Source: Altererythrobacter aquiaggeris
GTDB taxonomy: Bacteria; Pseudomonadota; Alphaproteobacteria; Sphingomonadales; Sphingomonadaceae
Length of the DNA: 64,000 nt
NCBI RefSeq assembly: GCF_037154015.1
Contig: NZ_JBANRL010000001.1
Location: 930,001-994,000 of the forward strand
Reading direction: 5' to 3'
This document shows positions 26,108 through 34,641 of the stretch, piece by piece. How positions within the stretch are numbered: position 1 is the stretch's first letter; the number at the start of each line of letters is the position of its first letter. The notes under the pieces are model-generated. The model was given only the letters and a program-made list of their open reading frames with translations. It was not told the DNA's origin and did not search any database. Made by a program: the position numbers and the translations under genes.

Positions 26108-27663
26108 TGTTTTCTCTCCTTGCCGCACCAGTTGCTGAATGCATGCGCGACGATTGCGGCCCGACATATCCGATGACTTACGACCAGATGGCGATGCAGA
26201 CCGCAGAGGTGGCGACGACACACGGTCCGGTGAACCCTTGGGTCGCGCTTGCCTATCTCGCGGCGGGCGTGTTCTTCATCCTCGCATTGCGCGGTCTTTC
26301 TTCGCCCGCGACCAGCCAGCGCGGCAACCGCTTCGGCATGGCGGGTATGTTGGTTGCGGTGGTCACGACGCTGGTAACGCACGACATCGCCAACCTTGCC
26401 GAGATCATGATTGCGATTGCTGTTGGTGGCTTCATCGGGCTCATTATCGCCCGCCGTATCGCGATGACTGCGATGCCAGAACTGGTTGCGGCTTTTCACT
26501 CGCTTGTTGGTCTTGCGGCAGTGCTCGTGGGCTGGGCAGCCTATCTGAATCCGGGCGCCTTCGGCCTGCTTGTGCCGATGGATACAATCGGGACCGACTA
26601 CAGCCTTCCGATGCAGATCGGCGCTGTCAGCAAGATCGAAATGGGGCTGGGCATCGCGATTGGTGCAATCACCTTCTCAGGTTCAGTCATCGCATTTCTC
26701 AAACTGTCGGGCCGGATGAGCGGTTCGCCGATCCTGCTACCCGCGCGCCACATCATCAACCTTGGAATGCTGGCTGCCATCATTGTGCTGACCGCGCTGT
26801 TCGCGATGTCAGGCCCTGCCGAGACCCTGCCGCTGATCGCCGGGCTAACGGTGCTCGCCTTTATCATAGGCTTTTTGTTGATCATCCCCATCGGCGGGGC
26901 GGATATGCCGGTCGTCGTGTCGATGCTGAACTCCTACTCGGGCTGGGCGGCCGCGGCGATGGGCTTCACGCTCGGCAATACCGCTATGATCATTACCGGT
27001 GCGCTCGTCGGTTCTTCGGGCGCGATCCTCAGCTACATCATGTGCCGCGCGATGAACCGCAGCTTTATCTCGGTGATCGCGGGCGGGTTCGGGGCGGATG
27101 CAGGCCCGGTTGGCGGCGAGGCAAAGGAGCAACGTCCCTACAAACAGGGCAGCGCGGCGGACGCAGCCTTCATGCTGGAACAAGCGGAGAAGGTCATCAT
27201 CATCCCCGGCTACGGCATGGCGGTGGCGCAGGCGCAGCACGCGCTGCGCGAAATGGGAGATATGCTGAAGGAAAAGGGCGTCGAGGTAAAATACGCCATT
27301 CACCCGGTTGCGGGCCGGATGCCTGGCCATATGAATGTCCTGCTCGCTGAAGCCAATGTGCCGTACGATGACGTGTTCGAACTGGAAGATATCAATTCTG
27401 AATTTGCGCAGGCCGATGTTGCCTTTATTATCGGCGCGAACGATGTGGTGAACCCTGCGGCCAAGACCGACAAAACCAGCCCGATATACGGGATGCCGGT
27501 GTTCGATGTGGAAAAAGCCAAGCAGGTCTTCTTCATCAAACGCAGCATGGGCGGCGTGGGTTATTCGGGTGTCGATAACGATGTCTTTTACATGGACCAG
27601 ACGATGATGCTGTTGTCCGATGCCAAAAAGATGGTCGAAGAAATCGTCAAGGCGATGGACTGA
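26104..27663 (+). CDS. pntB: NAD(P) transhydrogenase subunit beta
   Basis: 519-residue subunit with a membrane part of about nine helices (about 40-310) and a C-terminal NADP(H)-binding domain III (about 335-519) containing IIPGYGMAVAQAQ and the KRSMGGVGYSG segment. The first ~40 residues before the helices are longer than in E. coli PntB and include a possible signal-like stretch and Cys/Asp-rich CMRDDCGPTYP. It is translationally coupled to pntAB. Confidence 0.9.
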   Translation: MMFSLLAAPVAECMRDDCGPTYPMTYDQMAMQTAEVATTHGPVNPWVALAYLAAGVFFILALRGLSSPATSQRGNRFGMAGMLVAVVTTLVTHDIANLAEIMIAIAVGGFIGLIIARRIAMTAMPELVAAFHSLVGLAAVLVGWAAYLNPGAFGLLVPMDTIGTDYSLPMQIGAVSKIEMGLGIAIGAITFSGSVIAFLKLSGRMSGSPILLPARHIINLGMLAAIIVLTALFAMSGPAETLPLIAGLTVLAFIIGFLLIIPIGGADMPVVVSMLNSYSGWAAAAMGFTLGNTAMIITGALVGSSGAILSYIMCRAMNRSFISVIAGGFGADAGPVGGEAKEQRPYKQGSAADAAFMLEQAEKVIIIPGYGMAVAQAQHALREMGDMLKEKGVEVKYAIHPVAGRMPGHMNVLLAEANVPYDDVFELEDINSEFAQADVAFIIGANDVVNPAAKTDKTSPIYGMPVFDVEKAKQVFFIKRSMGGVGYSGVDNDVFYMDQTMMLLSDAKKMVEEIVKAMD

Positions 27664-27677
27664 GGTAGGGTCCGCAC

Positions 27678-28010
27678 GTGAAAAAAGCCCTAGTTGTGTT
27701 TATCGCGGCGTTGCTGGCCGCGGGCGTTTATCTGCTGTTTTTTGGCGGAATCGAACAAGTTACCCAATACCGTGTCAAGACAGCGCTTACGGACGCAGGC
27801 GTTGGTGAACGCACGGCAGACTGTATGGCGCGGCGGATGACCGACAGACTGACAATCGAACAGTTGCGAAGGCTCGAAACGCTGGGCGCGGCGGAGGGCG
27901 GAAAATTGAACCTGGGCGATTATGTCGAGCGTGTTCGCGATATTGGCGACGACAAGGTTGTTACTGTCACAGCGACTTCCGCCGGCTTGTGCGCCATCGG
28001 CCTTGGCTGA
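27678..28010 (+). CDS. Unknown membrane-anchored small protein
   Basis: 110-residue protein with an N-terminal hydrophobic segment (about 4-24) that could be a signal anchor, then a soluble part containing ERTADCMARRMTDRLTIEQL and a C-terminal TATSAGLCAIG. Two cysteines (about 49 and 105) could form a disulfide in the periplasm. I do not recognise the family. The GTG start at 27678 lies 14 nt after pntB, so it is likely the last gene of that operon. Confidence 0.6.
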   Translation: MKKALVVFIAALLAAGVYLLFFGGIEQVTQYRVKTALTDAGVGERTADCMARRMTDRLTIEQLRRLETLGAAEGGKLNLGDYVERVRDIGDDKVVTVTATSAGLCAIGLG

Positions 28011-28013
28011 CAT

Positions 28014-28433
28014 TCAAGCCCGCGTAAAAGTCACCGTACGGCAAAACACAAGAACGCAGCCTTTTACTTTCAACCTGTTACCCGCACGCGAGATTGCCGC
28101 GTTGAAGTCGCGGCCTTCCTCGGGGCTGTATCCCTTGCCGGCATAGCTGCCGCCCTTGACCTTGAGATTCCAGAATATGGTCAAGCCAAGCAGCTTTCGG
28201 CTGCGCTTGGCTTTGTCAGGATTTGCGTTGTCGCGCGCTCCGCCAGCCGGTTCCGGCACCAGAAAGCGGGAGATTTTGCCGCACATTGTCTGGCCGCAGG
28301 GTGCAAACGTCACAATCGCCTTGCCGTCATCGGTTTTCCAATTGCCCGCGATGGATGTCGCGGCGGCCTGCGCGGGAAACGCCAACGATGCTGCAAGCGG
28401 GGCGAGGGCCAAGGCACATTTATACAGCGTCAT
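28014..28433 (-). CDS. DUF2147 domain-containing exported protein
   Basis: 139-residue secreted protein. A signal peptide ends near AFPAQA (about 23), and the DUF2147 domain follows with GNWKTDDGKAIVTF, CGQTMCGKI and a C-terminal VKGCVLVFCRTVTFTR. Four cysteines are placed as in relatives. Function unknown, likely periplasmic or outer-membrane associated. It converges with the 27678 gene and is divergent from the beta-helix gene. Confidence 0.8.
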   Translation of the reverse strand: MTLYKCALALAPLAASLAFPAQAAATSIAGNWKTDDGKAIVTFAPCGQTMCGKISRFLVPEPAGGARDNANPDKAKRSRKLLGLTIFWNLKVKGGSYAGKGYSPEEGRDFNAAISRAGNRLKVKGCVLVFCRTVTFTRA

Positions 28434-28500
28434 TCAGTCTCGCTCCGGACAGTTTGCTTCTGGCGCAGAATCGCGCAATATGCATTTCGGAGAGAGACTT

Positions 28501-29718
28501 ATGACAGAAAAAGTGAACTTTGCCTGCATGGCAGCCGTTGCTGCGGTTCTTTGGACAAGCCCTGTGTCGGCTGAGACAATCCGGGTCGAGCCTGGTGAAG
28601 GCGCGCAAGAACGTTTGCAGGAAGCGCTGATACTGGCTGAACCGGGCGACGAGATCGTTCTGGGCGAAGGCCGTTTCGAACTGACCGACGGGCTTTCGCT
28701 CGATGTCGACGGTGTCACGCTGCGCGGCGCAGGCAGTGAATTTTCGGTACTTGATTTTACCGCCCAACAAGGCGCGGGCGAGGGGTTGCTGGTTACATCG
28801 GACAATGTCACGTTACGCGACTTCGGTATGGAAAACCCCAAGGGCGACGGGATAAAATCAAAAGGCGCCGATGCCATCGTTTATTACAAAATTCGGGTCG
28901 AATGGACGGGCGGACCGCTGGAAACAAATGGTGCCTATGCAATTTATCCTGTCGAAAGCAATGAAGTGCTGGTTGACAGTGTTCATGTAAGCGGTGCGTC
29001 CGATGCGGGCATTTATGTGGGACAAAGCACCAATATCGTCGTCCGCAATTCGGTTGCCGAATATAACGTCGCCGGGATCGAAATTGAAAACAGCCGCAAG
29101 GCACGCGTCACCGGAAATTTTGTCAGCCATAATACCGGCGGCATTCTGGTGTTTGATTTGCCAAACCTGCCGGTCATGGGCGGGGGTGAAGTGTTGGTCG
29201 ATCACAATCTGGTCATCGATAATGACACGATCAATTTTGCCCCTAAGGGCAATATCGTTGCTTCCGTCCCCATGGGGGCAGCGATGATGGTGATTGCGAA
29301 TGATGATGTCACGATTGCCCATAACGTGGTTTCCGGAAATGCGACTGCGGGCGTGATGGTTGTCTCCTACACGCAAGACTTCGATGATCCGAGATATAAT
29401 CCCTATCCGCGCGAAGTGGTCGTTTCGGAAACTAATTCTTTTTATAATAATGGCTTCAATCCGCAGTTCGAAGGCGGAACCCAGTTGGCGCAGGCGTTTG
29501 GCGGGCGCATACCGACTGTGCTTTGGGATGGTTTGGGGGGCAATGCCCTGAAGGCGCATTCGAGTGTGGGGATAGTCTCCTTGGGTCTGCCGGAAATCGG
29601 CGCCGATTTATCCAGAGCACAGCCGGCACCCGTGCAAGGAAGTATGACTGAGGCGGATGGTGCGCGCAGCTACATCATGCAGATGCGGCCTGAAATCGAG
29701 GCACGAATTACCCCGTGA
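28501..29718 (+). CDS. Secreted parallel beta-helix protein (TIGR03805-like)
   Basis: 405-residue exported protein. A signal peptide ends near PVSA (about 24). The remainder is a right-handed beta-helix with repeated short strands, such as GVTLRGAGS, NVTLRDFGM and NIVVRNSVAEYNVAGIEIENS. Proteins of this type often sit beside the diheme cytochrome family that follows here, and their function is not known. The start at 28501 is the Met of MTEKVNF; the longer frame overlaps the DUF2147 gene. GTGA coupling to the next gene. Confidence 0.82.
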   Translation: MTEKVNFACMAAVAAVLWTSPVSAETIRVEPGEGAQERLQEALILAEPGDEIVLGEGRFELTDGLSLDVDGVTLRGAGSEFSVLDFTAQQGAGEGLLVTSDNVTLRDFGMENPKGDGIKSKGADAIVYYKIRVEWTGGPLETNGAYAIYPVESNEVLVDSVHVSGASDAGIYVGQSTNIVVRNSVAEYNVAGIEIENSRKARVTGNFVSHNTGGILVFDLPNLPVMGGGEVLVDHNLVIDNDTINFAPKGNIVASVPMGAAMMVIANDDVTIAHNVVSGNATAGVMVVSYTQDFDDPRYNPYPREVVVSETNSFYNNGFNPQFEGGTQLAQAFGGRIPTVLWDGLGGNALKAHSSVGIVSLGLPEIGADLSRAQPAPVQGSMTEADGARSYIMQMRPEIEARITP

Positions 29719-30731
29719 TCCAGAAAGCTATCCTTGCCTTATCCGTGGGACTGTTCGGTGCGGCGGTACTGGCCGCGTCTCCGTCAGCAACGCTACCGGC
29801 TCAAGAAGTTAGCGATACCGCAGTGACCGGCGGGGGGATGCCGCGCGCATTGTCGGAATTCGGCTTTTTTGCCGATGCGCCTGCCCAGATACCGGCACGC
29901 GGCGTCACTGCCTACCGGCTTAACACGCCGCTCTATTCCGATGGCGCGGATAAATTGCGGTTTATCTATTTGCCGCAAGGTCAACAAGCGTTGTCCGGTG
30001 GAGCGGGGCTACTTAAGCTCCCGGTGGGCGCGGCAATCATTAAAACCTTTGCATTTGGAGCAGGCGCGGACCGCAAATTGATTGAGACACGCGTGTTGCT
30101 TCACCGCGCAGACGGCTGGCTCGCGCTTCCTTATCAATGGGATGCTGACCAGACCGATGCGAGATTGGCGCTCGCCGGCGCGCGGGTCGAACTGGTCACC
30201 CCCTCGGGGCAGGCAATCAGTTACCGTGTCCCGAACAAGAACCAGTGCAAGGAATGTCACGGTTTGAACGGCAAGGTTGTGCCGATCGGGCCCAAGGCGC
30301 GCAATTTGTCACCCGACTGGCTTACCGCATTTGCCGCAAGAGGCGGGCTTGATGAAGTTCCGCAGCTGGCCGCGCCAATGCCGCTTTGGGAAAACCGCAA
30401 TGATGTGCCCGCCGAAGCTGCGGCCAGGGCCTATCTCGACGTAAACTGCGCGCATTGTCACAGGCCGGGTGCAACCGCCTCGAACTCCGGGCTGGATCTG
30501 CGCTGGGAGCAGTCGGCCCCTGACGCGATCGGAATCAACAAACGGCCCGTGGCGGCAGGGCGCGGATCGGGCGGTCTGCTGTTCGATATTGTGCCGGGCA
30601 ACCCCGGCCAGTCGATTCTGGTTCACCGGATGAAGAGTAACGAGCCTGGTGTGGCGATGCCCGAGTTGGGAAAATCTACGGTCGATCATGATGGCGTTGC
30701 TGCAATGGAACGCTGGATCAAGGGATTGTGA
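29715..30731 (+). CDS. Diheme c-type cytochrome (SO2930/HNE_0200 family)
   Basis: 338-residue periplasmic cytochrome. A signal peptide (about 1-21) precedes two heme-binding motifs, CKECH (178-182) and CAHCH (245-249). The first ~160 residues carry the family signatures RLNTPLYSDGADKLRFIYLP and GAAIIKTFAF. An acceptor or donor for it is not evident. It is coupled (GTGA) to the beta-helix gene, a pairing that recurs in other genomes and suggests a joint role, perhaps in oxidising an envelope or extracellular compound. Confidence 0.85.
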   Translation: MIQKAILALSVGLFGAAVLAASPSATLPAQEVSDTAVTGGGMPRALSEFGFFADAPAQIPARGVTAYRLNTPLYSDGADKLRFIYLPQGQQALSGGAGLLKLPVGAAIIKTFAFGAGADRKLIETRVLLHRADGWLALPYQWDADQTDARLALAGARVELVTPSGQAISYRVPNKNQCKECHGLNGKVVPIGPKARNLSPDWLTAFAARGGLDEVPQLAAPMPLWENRNDVPAEAAARAYLDVNCAHCHRPGATASNSGLDLRWEQSAPDAIGINKRPVAAGRGSGGLLFDIVPGNPGQSILVHRMKSNEPGVAMPELGKSTVDHDGVAAMERWIKGL

Positions 30732-30735
30732 CCGG

Positions 30736-31704
30736 ATGAAATTGTTGGGCAAAACTCTCGCAGTCCTGATTGGTCTGCTGTTTCTGGCATTCTTAATTTT
30801 TCGTACGCCCGATACCGATCCACAGAAAATGCGCGCCAAATACGGAGGCGAACCTTCCCAATTTCTGGCTCTGGAGGATGGACTGACAGTGCATTTTCGG
30901 GATGAGGGACCCGAGAATGCGCCGGTTATCATGTTACTTCACGGGTCGAGCGCCGATTTGCACACCTGGCAGCCGTGGGTCGATGCACTGAAGGATGATT
31001 ACCGCGTCATTCGCTTCGATCAGATCGGTCATGGCCTGACCGGACCAGCGCCGGATGACAATTATGAAATGGCCGCATTCACCGGCACCATTACACAGGT
31101 AGCCGATAGGCTCGGTCTAAAAAAATTCATACTCGGCGGCAATTCGATGGGCGGCGGAATTGCCATGGCTTATGCGCTGGAGAACCCTGACAGGCTGGAC
31201 GGTCTGGTGCTGGTTGACGCATCGGGCGCCCCGGTAAAGCGCGATACCAGGGGGGGCGGTAATCTGGCATATAAAATCACCGCCATCCCCGGTTTACGAA
31301 ACCTCATGACGCAAATCACGCCTCGCTCGCTGATCGAACAGAGCTATGCGCGCAGTGTTTACAATCAGGACATTGTGACACCCGAGGCCGTCGATCGTTA
31401 TTGGGAAATGCTTCGCTATCCCGGCAATCGCGCAGCGACGCTGAAGCGGTTTGATGTCGCAAGGGTTCCATTTACTTCCGGGCAAGCTGAAGGGATGCGT
31501 GTGCCGACATTGGTAATGTGGGGCGAGGAGGACTCGCTCATTCCGTTTGCCGCATCCGCCTGGTTTACCCGGCACATTCCGAATTCCGCAGAAGTCAGCT
31601 ATCCGCAGATCGGGCATTTGCCGATGGAAGAAACGCCAGACCGCAGCGCAAATGACCTACGCGAGTGGCTAGCTACTCTGTCCTTAACCAAAGATCCCGT
31701 TTGA
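30736..31704 (+). CDS. Membrane-anchored alpha/beta hydrolase
   Basis: 322-residue hydrolase. An N-terminal hydrophobic anchor (about 6-23) holds the catalytic domain on the periplasmic side. LLHGSSADLHTW forms the oxyanion loop, GGNSMGGG places the nucleophile Ser137, and WGEEDSLIP and IGHLPMEE hold the acid and histidine. It resembles esterase or C-C hydrolase relatives; the substrate is unknown. Only 4 nt separate it from the diheme cytochrome gene, so it is probably the third gene of that operon. Confidence 0.82.
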   Translation: MKLLGKTLAVLIGLLFLAFLIFRTPDTDPQKMRAKYGGEPSQFLALEDGLTVHFRDEGPENAPVIMLLHGSSADLHTWQPWVDALKDDYRVIRFDQIGHGLTGPAPDDNYEMAAFTGTITQVADRLGLKKFILGGNSMGGGIAMAYALENPDRLDGLVLVDASGAPVKRDTRGGGNLAYKITAIPGLRNLMTQITPRSLIEQSYARSVYNQDIVTPEAVDRYWEMLRYPGNRAATLKRFDVARVPFTSGQAEGMRVPTLVMWGEEDSLIPFAASAWFTRHIPNSAEVSYPQIGHLPMEETPDRSANDLREWLATLSLTKDPV

Positions 31705-31755
31705 TTCGCACAGGTATTTCGGTCGTCTGGACGGACGCCCGCTTCCCACGTAAAG

Positions 31756-31772
31756 CGTGACGGTTCGTCACG
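31756..31772. promoter_or_regulatory. Perfect 7-bp inverted repeat upstream of the racemase gene
   Basis: CGTGACG-GTT-CGTCACG lies 28-44 nt before the racemase start and 52 nt after the hydrolase stop. With no T-run it is more likely an operator than a terminator. Confidence 0.4.
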
Positions 31773-31799
31773 TCATAGAGTCCTTTGGAAGGTACTAAT

Positions 31800-32495
31800 T
31801 TGCGCAAACTGGGTATGATCGGGGGTATGAGCTGGGCCTCAACCCGCCGGTATTACGAACTTATCAATCGCGCCGTCCAACAGGCCAGCAACAAACGGAC
31901 AAGCGCGCCCTTATTGCTCGAAAGCCTGGATTTCAATTGCGTCTATCGCCTGCGAAGCGATGAAGAATGGGCCCGTGCGACAGATATTCTGGCTGATGCC
32001 GGTAACCGGCTGAAAGATGCCGGCGCGGAAGCGATCATCATTTGCGCCAATTCCATGCACAAAATATATCCCCAGCTGGCCGAGCGTATCGACGTTCCAA
32101 TTTTGCATATTGCCGAATGTGTCGGCGCGAAGATGCAGTCCGACAATGTAAAAACCGCGTCATTGATAGGCACGCACAATGTGATGGTGGAAGGCTTCTA
32201 CCGGCGGCATCTCGTGTCTTACGGCATAGATCTGTTGCCGCCCGACCCGTCCGTGGTCGAGCAGGTCGACAGTCTGATTTACGACGAGCTTATGCAAGGG
32301 CGCGCAACACGAGATGCCGAACGGATGCTGAAGACGATCATCACCAATCAGTCACGCGACGGCGCGCAAGCTATCGTTCTGGCATGTACCGAACTGGAAA
32401 TGGTCGTCGATATCGATGCGAATGTCTTGCCGATCTACGATTCCACCACAATCCACGCCCAAAAGGCAGCAGACTGGATTTTAGGCAACGATTGA
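31800..32495 (+). CDS. Aspartate/glutamate racemase family protein
   Basis: 231-residue cofactor-independent racemase. It starts MRKLGMIGGMSWASTRRYYELIN; the two catalytic cysteines are in ICANSMH (Cys82) and LACTELEM (about 194). The substrate is probably aspartate or glutamate, although broad-specificity relatives exist. The TTG at 31800 is chosen because GGAAGG (31787-31792) is 7 nt upstream; an earlier TTG at 31785 overlaps that site. Confidence 0.85.
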   Translation: MRKLGMIGGMSWASTRRYYELINRAVQQASNKRTSAPLLLESLDFNCVYRLRSDEEWARATDILADAGNRLKDAGAEAIIICANSMHKIYPQLAERIDVPILHIAECVGAKMQSDNVKTASLIGTHNVMVEGFYRRHLVSYGIDLLPPDPSVVEQVDSLIYDELMQGRATRDAERMLKTIITNQSRDGAQAIVLACTELEMVVDIDANVLPIYDSTTIHAQKAADWILGND

Positions 32496-32512
32496 CTGTA
32501 GGGCGGCCACCG

Positions 32513-33673
32513 ATGGACCGTGCAAAATATGCCAGTGATCCTGCGACCAGTCGCGGGCGTGAGTTTCCCGAAGATCGCGGCGATGTTCGCGGTCCGCGCA
32601 GTGCATTTCAACGCGACCGCGACAGGATAATCCATTCCATCAGTTTCCGCCGCCTGCGGCACAAGACGCAGGTTTTTGTCGCGCCTGACGGTGACCATTA
32701 CAGGGTCCGGTTGACCCACAGCCTCGAATGCGCGCAGATCGGGCGTACCGTCGCGCGGGCGCTGCGGCTGGATGAAGATTTGACCGAAGCGCTTTGTCTG
32801 GCTCACGATATCGGGCATCCGCCCTTTGGCCACGCAGGCGAGGCTGCGCTTCAGTCTTCCATGGCCCGTTATGGCGGTTTCGATCACAATGCGCAGACGC
32901 TGCGCACGTTGATGCGGCTCGATAGCCCGTACTGCTCGCACGACGGGCTCAATTTGAGTTGGGAGGTTCTGGAAGGATTGGCCAAGCACAATGGCCCGGT
33001 CCAGACCCCGAATTGGGCGCTGACGCAGCTTGACGAGGCATTCCCGATGGATTTGGGCGAATTTGCCGGGCTTGAAGCGCAAGTATCCGCACTGGCGGAT
33101 GACATAGCTTATGATAATCACGACATCGATGACGGGCTGCGCGCAGGTTTCCTGAATCTGGATGATCTGCTTACACTCGATTTCGTCGCGGATCAGTGGC
33201 GTCTGGTCGAAGCGCGCTTTCCATCAGCGCCGCTGGAGCGTCAATTGCGCGAATTGGTGCGCGGGCAAATCGGTCTGATGGTAAACGATCTGGTCGAAAA
33301 CACGCGCGAAAATTTGCAGCGCACCGACAATATCGCGGATGTGCGCGCCGCCGGAATGCCTTTGGCCAGATTCAGCCTCGAAATGGCGGAGCAGGAACGC
33401 AAATTGAAAGCCTTTATGTACGACCGGCTTTATTATCACCCCGACCAGCAGAACACGGCCGAGCGGGCGGGCGATGTCGTGGCGCGTCTGTATGCTGCCT
33501 ATGACCAGAGCCCCGACGAACTGGCAGATGGCTGGCGGCAGATCATGCCCGAAGACCAGCCTGCACGTGCAAGGCACATTGCGGACTTTATTGCGGGCAT
33601 GACGGACCGCTACGCGATTAACGAATGCGCCCGCATTTATGGCAGTGTTCCCGAAGGTTTGCGCAATGTCTGA
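32513..33673 (+). CDS. dgt: dGTP triphosphohydrolase (HD domain)
   Basis: 386-residue dGTPase-type enzyme that removes triphosphate from dNTPs. It has SISFRRLRHKTQVF, the HD-domain residues His69 and His98-Asp99 (LAHDIGHPPFGH), and further metal ligands in DIAYDNHDIDDGLR. The length fits the alphaproteobacterial class. The start at 32513 is the Met of MDRAKYASDP; the much longer frame upstream runs antisense-like through the racemase gene and is rejected. It overlaps the next gene by 8 nt. Confidence 0.88.
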   Translation: MDRAKYASDPATSRGREFPEDRGDVRGPRSAFQRDRDRIIHSISFRRLRHKTQVFVAPDGDHYRVRLTHSLECAQIGRTVARALRLDEDLTEALCLAHDIGHPPFGHAGEAALQSSMARYGGFDHNAQTLRTLMRLDSPYCSHDGLNLSWEVLEGLAKHNGPVQTPNWALTQLDEAFPMDLGEFAGLEAQVSALADDIAYDNHDIDDGLRAGFLNLDDLLTLDFVADQWRLVEARFPSAPLERQLRELVRGQIGLMVNDLVENTRENLQRTDNIADVRAAGMPLARFSLEMAEQERKLKAFMYDRLYYHPDQQNTAERAGDVVARLYAAYDQSPDELADGWRQIMPEDQPARARHIADFIAGMTDRYAINECARIYGSVPEGLRNV

Positions 33674-34349
33674 TGTTACCCGCATTGCTCTTGTCGGTTC
33701 GACCGGCCTGATCGGCAGCGAGATAGTCCGCCGCGCTGTCGGCCGGAATGATTACCGGATTGTCGCAATCTCGCGGCGTGAACTCGATTTGCCGCCTGGC
33801 GCAAAAATGGAGGTTCTCATTGCTCCGCCCGAACAATGGGGGGATGCTATTGCGGCTGCCAACGCCGCCGTTTTCGCCTGCGCGCTGGGCACGACATGGA
33901 ACAAGTCAGGACGCAGCGAAGACGCATTTAGGGCGGTCGATCAACGGTTGGTGCTGGACAGCGCCAGAGCAGCAAAAGGCGCGGGAGCCCGCCAGGCTGT
34001 AATCATCAGTTCGATCGGGGCGGACGCCCGGTCAAAAAACTTTTATTTGCGCGTCAAGGGCGAGGTGGAAGATGCGTTTCAAAAGATGAAGTTCAAGCGG
34101 CTGGATATTTTGCGGCCCGGATTGCTGCGCGGGCATCGGGGCGATGACCGGCGGGTACTGGAACGGCTCGGCATTCTGGCCAGCCCGATCACCAACCTGG
34201 TGCTGCAAGGTCCGAACCGCAAATATCGTGCGATTGACGCAAGCACCGTTGCCGAAGCCATGCTTGTGCTGGCCGCGCAAAAGGCTGGCGGCCGGTTTAT
34301 GCACGATAATGACGCTATCAACCGCGCGGCGAGCAGAATCGACCGATAA
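33666..34349 (+). CDS. NAD(P)-binding Rossmann protein (HTATIP2-like)
   Basis: 227-residue atypical SDR. The Rossmann motif GSTGLIGS lies at about 10-17, then SSIGAD and YLRVKGEVE, with the YxxxK-like pattern of the HTATIP2/TIP30 group. LRPGLLRG follows. The reaction is unknown. The ATG at 33666 overlaps the dgt stop, so the two are coupled. Confidence 0.78.
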   Translation: MSDVTRIALVGSTGLIGSEIVRRAVGRNDYRIVAISRRELDLPPGAKMEVLIAPPEQWGDAIAAANAAVFACALGTTWNKSGRSEDAFRAVDQRLVLDSARAAKGAGARQAVIISSIGADARSKNFYLRVKGEVEDAFQKMKFKRLDILRPGLLRGHRGDDRRVLERLGILASPITNLVLQGPNRKYRAIDASTVAEAMLVLAAQKAGGRFMHDNDAINRAASRIDR

Positions 34350-34407
34350 TTTGTGTCGGGGCGATTGACTCAGGCTGGCCCCGCCTGCAACCAATTGAAA
34401 CGTCGCT

Positions 34408-34614
34408 GAACCGCGCGGGAGAGTTCTCATGATTCGAAGTTCGGATCGGAGAACGCCGAAGGAGCAACCACCCCGGAATCTCTCAGGCCAATGGACCGCA
34501 TGTGTTCGATAGCGATGCTCTGGAAAGCGCCTTTCGCACAATCGCGGCGGGCCACCGAAGGGGGAAGTCCGGCAGTTCCGGGCGATGCTCTCAGGTTATC
34601 CGACAGAGGGGGTC
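34408..34614 (+). promoter_or_regulatory. Tandem glycine riboswitch upstream of the gcv operon
   Basis: Two glycine aptamers in a row. The first shows GGGAGAG, then CGCCGAAGGAGCAA (about 34454-34467) and CTCTCAGG. The second shows GCTCTGGAAAG, CACCGAAGGGGG (about 34553-34564) and GCTCTCAGGT. These are the conserved glycine-pocket elements, and the array ends about 28 nt before the gcvT start. In other bacteria such riboswitches turn on glycine cleavage when glycine is plentiful. Aptamer boundaries are approximate. Confidence 0.9.
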
Positions 34615-34641
34615 CGCAAGCGTGGCTTGAAAGGACTACCC

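Noticed and set aside
31785-31802. Alternative upstream TTG start for the racemase
   Set aside because: It overlaps the ribosome binding site GGAAGG that serves the TTG at 31800, and the added residues are not conserved.
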